From positions 1 to 5,320 of the forward strand of contig CAMWLA010000085.1 in the NCBI GenBank assembly GCA_947174975.1: a stretch of 5,320 bases of DNA. The letters are read 5' to 3'. The notes beneath the pieces are model-generated. The model was not told where the DNA came from. It did not search any database and saw nothing but the letters and a program-made list of their open reading frames with translations. Made by a program: the position numbers and the translations under genes. Below are positions 1-5,320 of the stretch, piece after piece (position 1 is the first letter of the stretch; each line of letters opens with the position of its first letter). Source of the DNA: an uncultured Clostridia bacterium. Its GTDB lineage: Bacteria > Bacillota > Clostridia > Christensenellales > Borkfalkiaceae.

Positions 1-7
1 GTAATCA

Positions 8-1195
8 ATGAAGCTTAATTCAAATTTCAAAAACATCAAGGAAAGTTATCTCTTTGCCGAAGTTGCGAAAAGAACCTGCGATTACGCTAAGGCTCACCCC
101 GATAAAAAGATAATTAAGCTTGGCATAGGCGACGTAACTTTGCCTCTTGCCCCCGCGGTAATTAAGGCAATGCACGAAGCCGTCGACGAAATGTCTAAAA
201 GCGAAACTTTCAAGGGCTACGGTCCGTACGAAGGCTATGAATTCTTGCGCGAAAACATTAAAAATTATTATGCAAGTTTTGGCGTATCGGTAGAGAGTGA
301 CGAAATTTTCGTTTCCGACGGAGCTAAGTCGGACCTTGGCAATATCCTCGATATATTTTCAAAGGACAACACGGTGCTCGTTACCGACCCCGTATATCCC
401 GTCTACGTAGACACGAATTTAATGGATGGTAGGAAAATCGTTCTTGCAAACGCAACGGAAGAAAACGGCTTTCTGCCGATGCCCGATTATTCAATAAAAG
501 CGGATATAATTTATATCTGTTCACCCAACAACCCCACGGGCGCGGCGTATACGAAAGTACAGCTTAAAGAGTGGGTTGATTATGCAAACAAGCTCGGCGC
601 GGTCATTTTATACGATGCGGCTTACGAGTGTTTTATAGAAGATAACAATCTTGCGCGTTCGATATTTTCTGTCGACGGTGCAAAGACGTGTGCAATCGAG
701 TTCTGTTCGTTTTCGAAAATGGCGGGCTTTACGGGAACGCGCTGCGGTTATACCGTAGTTCCCAAAGCGTTGCAGTGTGACGGCTTAAACGCAAACAAGA
801 TGTGGTTTAGGCGGCAAGCAACCAAATTCAACGGAACCTCTTACGTTGTGCAGAAGGGTGCGGCGGCGGTGTTCACCAAAGAGGGAATGAAGCAGATCCG
901 CGAAAACCTCGGATACTACAAGCGCAACGCAAAGCTTATTTCGGACTGTATGGATAGGCTTAAAATATGGTACACGGGCGGTAAAAATTCGCCCTATATC
1001 TGGATTAAATGTCCTAACAATATGGGCAGCTGGGAATTTTTCGACTATCTTTTGAACAACGCGCAAGTTGTCGGAACTCCGGGTGCGGGCTTCGGCGCGA
1101 ACGGCGAAGGTTTTTTCCGCCTTACTGCGTTCGGAAGCAAGCAGTCCACGCAAGAAGCAATTACACGAATTGAAAAATTATTAGGTGAGTTATGA
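8..1195 (+). CDS. dapL: LL-diaminopimelate aminotransferase (DapL)
   Basis: This PLP-dependent fold-type I aminotransferase (EC 2.6.1.83) makes LL-2,6-diaminopimelate from tetrahydrodipicolinate in one step with glutamate as amino donor. It replaces the succinylase or acetylase branch of lysine and meso-DAP synthesis, and acts in the cytosol. Visible landmarks in the 395 residues: GIGDVTLPL (39-47), GYGPYEGYEFLR (70-81), SDGAKSD (103-109, cofactor phosphate region), DPVYPVYVDTN (127-137, aromatic stacking region), SPNNPTG (172-178), YDAAYE (202-207, pyridine-nitrogen Asp203), SFSKMAGFTGTR (234-245, Schiff-base Lys237 and phosphate-binding Arg245), GTPGAGFG (356-363), and RLTAFG (371-376, substrate-carboxylate Arg371). 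The length is close to the family's roughly 400-420. The N-terminus (NFKNIKESYLFAEVAKR) starts where DapL proteins usually start, so ATG at 8 is accepted although its ribosome binding site is outside the window. The gene overlaps malQ by 4 bases. The family call is firm; cofactor and residue roles are by analogy. Confidence 0.96.
   Translation: MKLNSNFKNIKESYLFAEVAKRTCDYAKAHPDKKIIKLGIGDVTLPLAPAVIKAMHEAVDEMSKSETFKGYGPYEGYEFLRENIKNYYASFGVSVESDEIFVSDGAKSDLGNILDIFSKDNTVLVTDPVYPVYVDTNLMDGRKIVLANATEENGFLPMPDYSIKADIIYICSPNNPTGAAYTKVQLKEWVDYANKLGAVILYDAAYECFIEDNNLARSIFSVDGAKTCAIEFCSFSKMAGFTGTRCGYTVVPKALQCDGLNANKMWFRRQATKFNGTSYVVQKGAAAVFTKEGMKQIRENLGYYKRNAKLISDCMDRLKIWYTGGKNSPYIWIKCPNNMGSWEFFDYLLNNAQVVGTPGAGFGANGEGFFRLTAFGSKQSTQEAITRIEKLLGEL
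1183..1188 (+). promoter_or_regulatory. Ribosome binding site for malQ inside the dapL end
   Basis: AGGTGA lies within the last codons of dapL, three bases before the malQ ATG at 1192. It matches the 3' part of the full Shine-Dalgarno sequence (AGGAGGTGA), so its register relative to the 16S tail gives a normal effective spacing despite the short gap. Together with the ATGA stop/start overlap it supports translational coupling. Confidence 0.55.
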
Positions 1196-2694
1196 CGGAA
1201 ATTTTTGAAAGGGGAGCGGGCGTACTGTGTCCGATTTCATCTCTTCCCAACGAGTACGGAATAGGTTCGCTCGGCGACGAGGCGTACGAATTTGCACGCC
1301 TTTTGAAAAAAGCGGGCGTCAAGTACTGGCAGATTCTGCCCACGGTGCAGACCGGCTTCGGCGACAGCCCGTATCAGTCGGTATGCTGTTTTTCGGGCAA
1401 CCCGTATTTTATCGATTTGAAGTCGCTGCATCGAAACGGACTTCTGGACGAAGAGGAGCTGCAGTCTGCAATAATGCCAGAGGGCGATATCGACTACGCA
1501 ACCCTTTACGAGCGCAGATTTAATCTTCTGCGCCTTGCGTACGCGCGTTTCAACGTAAAGGATAAGGACTTCGTTGAGTTTGTCGACAGTAAGGAATTCG
1601 ACGATTACGCGCTGTTTATGTCCTTGAAATCGCGCTACGGCGGAACCTTCGATACTTTCCCCGATGCGTACAAATTCAGAGAAAAGCTTGCAATGATAGA
1701 ATTCCGTCGCTCGGTATTGAAAAGCGATTTTCTGTTCTGGCAGTTCGTTCAGTTCATTTATTTCCAACAGTGGAACAAGCTTAAAGCGTACGTAAATTCG
1801 CTCGGCATAAAGATTATCGGCGATATCCCTTTATACGTTGCGTACGATTCCGCGGACGTCTGGGCCCATCCCGAGCTTTTCAAGCTTTCAAGAAATCTCA
1901 ATCCGAAGTCGGTTGCGGGTGTTCCGCCCGATTACTTCTCGGCAACGGGTCAGCTTTGGGGCAACCCCTTATACGACTGGGAAGCAATGTTTGCCGACGG
2001 TTTCGACTGGTGGGTTAAGCGTATCGAAAAGGCGAAAGTACAGTTCGACGTTATCCGTATCGACCATTTCAGAGGGCTTGAAAAATATTATTCTATTCCC
2101 GCGGGTAAAGAGGATGCGTGCGACGGCGAATGGCTTCAAGGTCCCGGAATAAGACTCTTCCACGAGATATTAAGACGGCTCGGCAACGTTGATATCATTG
2201 CCGAAGATTTGGGAGTAGCGGACGCCGGCGTTGCAAGGCTTATCGAGCGGACGGGCTTCCCCGGAATGAAGGTTCTTCAATTCGCTTTCGACGGAAATGC
2301 GGACAACCCCTATCTTCCCGCAAATTTCAAAGAAAACAGCGTGGTTTATACCGGAACGCACGACAACGATACGACGCTCGGCTTTTTAAATTCGATGACG
2401 GATAGGGAGTTTGCCGAATTCAAAACCAAGCTTCGCGCAGCGCTTAAAGGCGAGGAGGTAGTTCATCCTTTCGTCACGCGAGAGCAAGCCGTGTGGGCAA
2501 TGAACGTATGTGCGCTTGCCTCGTCGGCAAATATAGCGGTTATTCCCGTTCAAGATATAATGTGTTTGGGCAGTGAAGCCCGTATGAACGTTCCGTCCGA
2601 GCCTTCGGGTCAATGGCGGTTCCGTATGGATAAGCTTCCCACGCGCAAATCGGTCGCACTTTTAAAAAATGCAATCAAACAATTTAACAGATAA
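1192..2694 (+). CDS. malQ: 4-alpha-glucanotransferase (amylomaltase, GH77)
   Basis: Cytosolic disproportionating enzyme (EC 2.4.1.25) that transfers alpha-1,4-glucan segments between maltodextrins, used in maltodextrin and glycogen turnover. The 500 residues match the short amylomaltase form that lacks N-terminal carbohydrate-binding domains. In order: GAGVLCPISSLPN (8-20) and GIGSLG (23-28) at the barrel start, WQILPT (46-51), SPYQS (59-63), FSGNPYFIDL (67-76), GDIPLYV (210-216), and VAGVPPDYFSATGQLWGNPL (241-260), the family signature. Then RIDHFRG (289-295) with the expected nucleophile Asp291, IAEDLG (336-341) with acid/base Glu338, GTHDNDTTLG (388-397) with the third carboxylate Asp391, and RMNVPSEPSGQWRFR (464-478). 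All three catalytic carboxylates are present, so the enzyme looks active. The start is fixed by the ATGA overlap with dapL and the AGGTGA before it. The stop codon lies inside the following terminator palindrome. Two adjacent Cys (65-66) after SPYQS are mildly unusual. Confidence 0.97.
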   Translation: MTEIFERGAGVLCPISSLPNEYGIGSLGDEAYEFARLLKKAGVKYWQILPTVQTGFGDSPYQSVCCFSGNPYFIDLKSLHRNGLLDEEELQSAIMPEGDIDYATLYERRFNLLRLAYARFNVKDKDFVEFVDSKEFDDYALFMSLKSRYGGTFDTFPDAYKFREKLAMIEFRRSVLKSDFLFWQFVQFIYFQQWNKLKAYVNSLGIKIIGDIPLYVAYDSADVWAHPELFKLSRNLNPKSVAGVPPDYFSATGQLWGNPLYDWEAMFADGFDWWVKRIEKAKVQFDVIRIDHFRGLEKYYSIPAGKEDACDGEWLQGPGIRLFHEILRRLGNVDIIAEDLGVADAGVARLIERTGFPGMKVLQFAFDGNADNPYLPANFKENSVVYTGTHDNDTTLGFLNSMTDREFAEFKTKLRAALKGEEVVHPFVTREQAVWAMNVCALASSANIAVIPVQDIMCLGSEARMNVPSEPSGQWRFRMDKLPTRKSVALLKNAIKQFNR

Positions 2695-2733
2695 AAATAA
2701 GGACTGTTGAAATTCAACAGTCCTTATTTTTAT
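2691..2733. terminator. Bidirectional intrinsic terminator between malQ and the lipoprotein gene
   Basis: A perfect 43-bp palindrome with a single central A at 2712. In RNA the likely stem is 2691-2709 with 2715-2733 and a five-base loop, with GGACTGTTG/CAACAGTCC as the GC-bearing core. Flanking A-runs and T-runs (TTATTTTTAT on the plus strand and the same pattern on the minus strand) give a U-tract in both directions. It can therefore end both malQ and the convergent lipoprotein transcript, whose stop codons are 46 bases apart. Confidence 0.93.
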
Positions 2734-2740
2734 ATTGAGT

Positions 2741-5044
2741 TTACCACTTGACGGGGTTCTCGTTTTCGTCATAGTGCCAGTAGTTGCCTACAGCCGTATA
2801 ACCGTTCGGCGCATAAAAACATATATCCCATAAATGCTCGTAACCCATATAATCAGGATAGAAAAGGTCGGCTCCGCCCATATCGTTCCATTGCTGTTCG
2901 GTACCGTAAAAGTATATCATTACCTTCCCGCAACCCGTAAAAGGATTGGGACTGATTCTTTTGGCTGTCGGGTTAATTATAACCCATTCAAGCGACGTGC
3001 AACGTAAGAACATTACGTCTGTAATTTCAACTAAGTTTGCGGGGCTTTTAAAAGAGGTAAGCGATGAGCAGTCTTCAAACGACCGAAAACTAATATTGAC
3101 CACACTGTCGGCAAGATCAACGGATACAAGATTTGTACAATTCATGAAACCATCGTTAATGTATTTTACGCCGTTTGGTACGATAATGCTTCTTAAAGTA
3201 GTGTCGTTTTTAAACGCTCCGCTAAGTCCGTAAACGGGCAACCCCTCATGCATAGTAGGAATTACTATATCCGCGTCGGTACAAGTTCCTCTTCCGGTAA
3301 CCTCGTATCCTATTATAGTAGCAGCGGCTGTTTCGGTGTAATCCAAAGGATTTGTCCTATTTACCCCGCGGAACGTAAGTCCTATGCTTTCGGTAATAAT
3401 ACCGTTATAGAGTGCGGGATTACCGTTTTCATCGTAGTGCCAGTAGTTGCCGGCCTTCGTCGGCTGGGTTTCCGAATAGAAATTTATTGTAACCGAATAC
3501 AAATCGTTAACTACATTGCCTCTGTTGTCATATCCCCAAATTTTGCTGCCGTTCCATGATCTGCTTGCATCGTTCCACTGAGTTCGCGTTCCCTCAAAGA
3601 ATATGTTCTCTATTGCCGGGTTATCGCCGAATGCGGCAGTATCAAAGCTCGTTAAATTTTCATTGACAATTACAGAAACCAAGTTTGTGCAGTTTACAAA
3701 AGTTTTTGCCTCAATAGCCTTTAAATTTTTCGGACACTTGAAAGTAGTAATAGGGGCTCCTCTAAATGCGCCGTCTTTTATAGCCGTAACACTGTCGGCG
3801 ATAATCACTTCGCTGAGCCTCGTGTTATAAGCAAACGCATAAGAACCGATATATATTACACTGCTCGGAATAGTGATGCTTGTCAAATTGCACTGATAAA
3901 ACGCATTAGATCCTATTCCCAAAACCGGCTTACCGTTATACGTTTCGGGGATTACGAGATCGGGGTTTGACAAAATACCGCTTGGCGCACCTACATGACC
4001 GGTAACCTCGTAGCCGATTACATTAACTTCGTCTGAATGCGCAGAAACTCCGCCGGGCAATGCCGTAAGCTCTTTAAACGTCAACTCCGTGCTTGCGGCA
4101 ACCCTAAGTCCACCGCAAACCGAGCAAAGATTGCCGTTGCCGCTGTGGGGAAGCTTTTCGATTATTTGCTGAGCAGTAAAAACGGTATTGCAAGCAGAAC
4201 AATGCTCGCCTTGGGTTTTGCCTACGGCGGAGCAAGTAGCTTCAACTGCGGGGTCAACTACTTTTGTATGTCCCGTTTTAACGATAACCGTCTGCGCTAC
4301 TAAAACTTCGTTACAGCGCGAGCAGTGCTTGCCCTCGGTTTTGCCGTCTTCCGTACAAGTTGCGTCTACCCTTGCATCCGTAACTTCCGTATGTCCTGCG
4401 GGGATAATCTCTTGCGTAATAAATACCTCGTTGCAAGCCGAGCAGTGGCTGCCCTCGGTTTTGCCGTCTTCCGTACAAGTCGCTTCCACGGCAGAGTCGG
4501 TAACTACCTTATGCGAGAGAGGTTCGACTATATGCTGTGAAAGTATTACAGTCTTGCATACGGAACAATGCTTACCTTCGGTTTTACCGGTAGTGGTGCA
4601 TGTAGCTTCAATTGCTTCATCGATAACTATAGTATGACCCGCGGGAATGACCTTTTGTTCAAGCGTCACGGTATTGCAGACAATGCAGTGCTTTCCCGCA
4701 GTTTTTCCAGCCGTAGTGCAAGTTGCTTTAACTGCGGCGTCGGTAATCTCTCTGTGTCCCGTTTTTTCAAGCGTGGTATCGCGTACGGCTATCTGGTTTT
4801 TGCCGCTTTCATCCGAAAAATACTTTCCGCAAGAATTGCAGTACCAGAATTCCGTATTCCCCGTTTCCTTGCAAGTTGCTTCCTTTGCGGGGCAGTGTAT
4901 TATTGTATGTACGCATTCTTTGTTGCCTCCGTTGTTGCCGCCGTCCGTGTCGCCCGTATCGAACAAATCGCAGCCGGCAAAGCCGAACGCGCAGGCAAAG
5001 ACTGCTATTGCACCGAGCAAAATTACCAAAAGTTTTCGTTTCAT
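2741..5044 (-). CDS. Cys/His-repeat and BspA-like leucine-rich-repeat lipoprotein
   Basis: A secreted, probably membrane-anchored surface lipoprotein of 767 residues; function and ligand unknown. Residues 1-24 form a lipoprotein signal: a Lys/Arg N-terminus, a hydrophobic core, then FAG-Cys25 as lipobox (Phe at -3 is less usual). A flexible linker rich in Asp, Gly and Asn follows (26-43). Residues 44-310 hold Cys/His repeats with the spacing C-x10-C-x2-C and a His ending each unit. Two homologous BspA-like (LRR_5 type) modules follow at 321-545 and 556-767, with LRR phrases such as NCTNLVSV and an FxGTxxQWND motif. Each module ends in GNYWHYDEN. No LPXTG anchor or catalytic motif is seen. BspA-like proteins are known for binding host proteins or other surfaces in some bacteria; adhesion here is only inference. 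An upstream in-frame ATG at 5113 was not used because AAGGAG precedes the ATG at 5044 and the signal peptide begins there. The gene converges on malQ and lies just after a probable ncRNA and terminator. Confidence 0.92.
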   Translation of the reverse strand: MKRKLLVILLGAIAVFACAFGFAGCDLFDTGDTDGGNNGGNKECVHTIIHCPAKEATCKETGNTEFWYCNSCGKYFSDESGKNQIAVRDTTLEKTGHREITDAAVKATCTTAGKTAGKHCIVCNTVTLEQKVIPAGHTIVIDEAIEATCTTTGKTEGKHCSVCKTVILSQHIVEPLSHKVVTDSAVEATCTEDGKTEGSHCSACNEVFITQEIIPAGHTEVTDARVDATCTEDGKTEGKHCSRCNEVLVAQTVIVKTGHTKVVDPAVEATCSAVGKTQGEHCSACNTVFTAQQIIEKLPHSGNGNLCSVCGGLRVAASTELTFKELTALPGGVSAHSDEVNVIGYEVTGHVGAPSGILSNPDLVIPETYNGKPVLGIGSNAFYQCNLTSITIPSSVIYIGSYAFAYNTRLSEVIIADSVTAIKDGAFRGAPITTFKCPKNLKAIEAKTFVNCTNLVSVIVNENLTSFDTAAFGDNPAIENIFFEGTRTQWNDASRSWNGSKIWGYDNRGNVVNDLYSVTINFYSETQPTKAGNYWHYDENGNPALYNGIITESIGLTFRGVNRTNPLDYTETAAATIIGYEVTGRGTCTDADIVIPTMHEGLPVYGLSGAFKNDTTLRSIIVPNGVKYINDGFMNCTNLVSVDLADSVVNISFRSFEDCSSLTSFKSPANLVEITDVMFLRCTSLEWVIINPTAKRISPNPFTGCGKVMIYFYGTEQQWNDMGGADLFYPDYMGYEHLWDICFYAPNGYTAVGNYWHYDENENPVKW
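2744..4084 (-). repeat. Tandem duplication of a BspA-like LRR module
   Basis: Two modules of the lipoprotein, residues 321-545 (DNA 4084-3410) and 556-767 (DNA 3379-2744), run in parallel. Each has an LTF start, IGYEVTG (343-349 and 578-584), a VIP strand (364-366 and 594-596), an NCTNLVSV repeat (451-458 and 635-642), an FxGTxxQWND motif (483-492 and 712-721) and GNYWHYDEN (532-540 and 753-761). At DNA level 2761-2788 and 3424-3451 match at 26 of 28 positions, 663 bp (221 codons) apart. The first module has more LRR phrases than the second. Confidence 0.85.
4145..4753 (-). repeat. Five tandem 40-41-residue Cys/His repeats in the lipoprotein
   Basis: Protein units at residues 98-137, 138-178, 179-218, 219-259 and 260-300 share an acidic start (xxxTDxAVxATC), GKTxGxHCxxC, and a final His after a short hydrophobic strand. 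Each unit keeps C-x10-C-x2-C...H, for example Cys109, Cys120, Cys123 and His137. A more divergent unit with the same Cys spacing precedes them (Cys58, Cys69, Cys72, His97), and a remnant follows (Cys307, Cys310). Three Cys plus one His per unit suggests a small metal site resembling a zinc ribbon, or a disulfide-stabilised bead. Metal binding is inference. Confidence 0.88.
4330..4480 (-). repeat. 31-bp exact DNA repeat with 120-bp period
   Basis: Bases 4330-4360 and 4450-4480 are identical over 31 bp and lie 120 bp apart, the length of one 40-residue unit. They encode the shared TCTEDGKTEG segment of the third and fourth Cys/His repeats. The other units encode similar residues with more base differences, so these two copies look recently duplicated or homogenised. 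Confidence 0.85.
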
Positions 5045-5050
5045 AATGAT

Positions 5051-5056
5051 CTCCTT
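5051..5056 (-). promoter_or_regulatory. Ribosome binding site that sets the lipoprotein start
   Basis: On the minus strand AAGGAG (5056 down to 5051) stands six bases before the ATG at 5044. This decides the start in favour of the Met that begins the lipoprotein signal peptide, and against the in-frame ATG at 5113, which would add 23 residues encoded by the terminator hairpin. Confidence 0.9.
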
Positions 5057-5070
5057 AACCTTTTCGGGGG

Positions 5071-5103
5071 TAAATAAAAAATGCGTCTCAATCAAGAGAC
5101 GCA
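5071..5103 (-). terminator. Intrinsic terminator after the candidate ncRNA, in the lipoprotein leader
   Basis: On the minus strand TGCGTCTC (5103-5096) pairs with GAGACGCA (5089-5082) around a six-base loop TTGATT, followed by TTTTTTATTTA. The T-run lies only on the minus-strand side; on the plus strand the hairpin is followed by CCCCCG, so it works for leftward transcription. It ends about 27 bases before the lipoprotein ATG, so it either terminates the upstream RNA or attenuates lipoprotein expression. Confidence 0.85.
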
Positions 5104-5128
5104 CCCCCGTCAACTATCTCCCGATTGC

Positions 5129-5296
5129 TGCTAAACAAAACTCATTGGAACATTCGCGTATTGCTAATGTCTATTGGAATACGGAGAATAGTCAAAAGGC
5201 TATTTCTATTATTTCCAATAAGACATAAATACACGCAAGAAAAACTGCATCAAAAAAATACGCAGACAATATTCCAATATTAAGTTTTGTTTAGCA
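5129..5296 (-). ncRNA. Candidate 6S-like RNA (rod with central bubble)
   Basis: Reading the minus strand, the sequence folds into one long rod. Closing stem: 5296-5281 pairs with 5129-5144 (16 pairs, one G-U). After a three-base bulge, 5277-5268 pairs with 5145-5154 (TTGGAA/TTCCAA core). After a small internal loop, 5263-5257 pairs with 5156-5162 (GCGTA/TACGC core). An asymmetric bubble follows, about 31 bases on the 5' side (5256-5226) and 5 on the 3' side. The apical hairpin is 5225-5213 with 5168-5179, and 5210-5206 with 5187-5191. The predicted start, seven bases past the -10 box, falls on the first paired base, and the bubble opens about 40 nt in, as in known 6S RNAs that bind housekeeping RNA polymerase. 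With the terminator the primary transcript would be about 225 nt. I recognise the shape, not a conserved 6S sequence. Alternatives are an unrelated small RNA or an attenuator leader. A structured RNA is well supported; the 6S identity is moderate. Confidence 0.55.
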
Positions 5297-5302
5297 TAAA
5301 CC

Positions 5303-5311
5303 ATTATAACA
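5303..5311 (-). promoter_or_regulatory. Extended -10 promoter element for the candidate ncRNA
   Basis: TGTTATAAT on the minus strand (5311 down to 5303) is a perfect housekeeping-sigma -10 box (TATAAT) with the TGn extension. The expected start is near 5296, the first paired base of the RNA rod. The -35 region would lie at about 5326-5331, outside the window, and cannot be judged. Confidence 0.7.
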
Positions 5312-5320
5312 GAGATAATC

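Noticed and set aside
785..2613. Minus-strand and alternative plus-frame open frames inside dapL and malQ
   Set aside because: They are shadows of two complete, well-recognised enzymes and show no domain or start signal of their own.
4145..4753. CRISPR-like array from regularly spaced repeats
   Set aside because: The roughly 120-bp period is an in-frame protein repeat with conserved Cys and His; there are no unique spacers.
5042..5113. A longer lipoprotein start at the in-frame ATG at 5113
   Set aside because: The extra 23 residues would be encoded by the terminator hairpin, no ribosome binding site precedes that ATG, and the signal peptide with its AAGGAG begins at 5044.
5066..5113. A separate promoter for the lipoprotein using TTGACG (5113) or TTGATT (5094) as -35
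   Set aside because: No reasonable -10 box occurs at 16-18 bases from either, and both lie in or beside the terminator hairpin.
4188..5228. Long plus-strand open frames opposite the lipoprotein, including one repetitive in Gln, Cys, Pro and Ser
   Set aside because: Their repeats are the antisense of the Cys/His units, they lack ribosome binding sites, and the minus-strand protein has a signal peptide and recognisable domains.
5045..5320. T-box, SAM, c-di-GMP or other common riboswitch in the lipoprotein leader
   Set aside because: No T-box AGGGUGGNACCGCG core or other motif that I know was found. The fold is a single rod rather than a multi-helix junction.
5045..5320. A MITE or transposon end explaining the inverted repeats
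   Set aside because: The arms coincide with a promoter start and are followed by a terminator on one strand, no target-site duplication is visible, and the imperfect nested pairing fits RNA structure better. Without genome-wide copy counts this is not fully excluded.

Overview
The window holds three protein-coding genes and one probable structured RNA. It looks like the chromosome of a low-to-mid GC Gram-positive of the class Clostridia, most likely an uncultured gut lineage. That placement is inferred from the diaminopimelate aminotransferase, AAGGAG-type ribosome binding sites, intrinsic terminators ending in T-runs, and a secreted lipoprotein that joins Cys/His repeats to BspA-like leucine-rich repeats. 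No lower taxon can be assigned from the sequence alone.

Left part, plus strand (8-2694): dapL (LL-diaminopimelate aminotransferase, lysine and peptidoglycan precursor synthesis) overlaps malQ (GH77 4-alpha-glucanotransferase, glycogen/maltodextrin metabolism) by an ATGA, so the two are probably co-transcribed and translationally coupled. Any promoter or further operon members lie left of the window. A 43-bp perfect palindrome covering the malQ stop codon forms a bidirectional terminator shared with the convergent gene to the right.

Right part, minus strand (5311-2741): a 767-residue lipoprotein. Its order is lipobox signal, Asp/Gly/Asn linker, six Cys/His repeats plus a partial seventh, then two homologous BspA-like LRR modules that each end in a GNYWHYDEN motif. 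It is probably displayed on the cell surface, but its target is unknown.

Upstream of the lipoprotein (5045-5320) no protein gene is visible, but the stretch is structured. On the minus strand an extended -10 box (TGTTATAAT) is followed at the expected distance by a rod-like RNA of about 168 nt. It has about 33 base pairs of closing stem, a large asymmetric bubble starting about 40 nt from the predicted 5' end, and a closed apical hairpin. An intrinsic terminator follows. This is the architecture of 6S RNA, the regulator of housekeeping RNA polymerase, and it is the most interesting item here. The terminator ends only about 27 nt before the lipoprotein start codon, so the lipoprotein may be expressed by read-through of this RNA. 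A second reading is that the whole stretch is a long attenuator-type leader for the lipoprotein.
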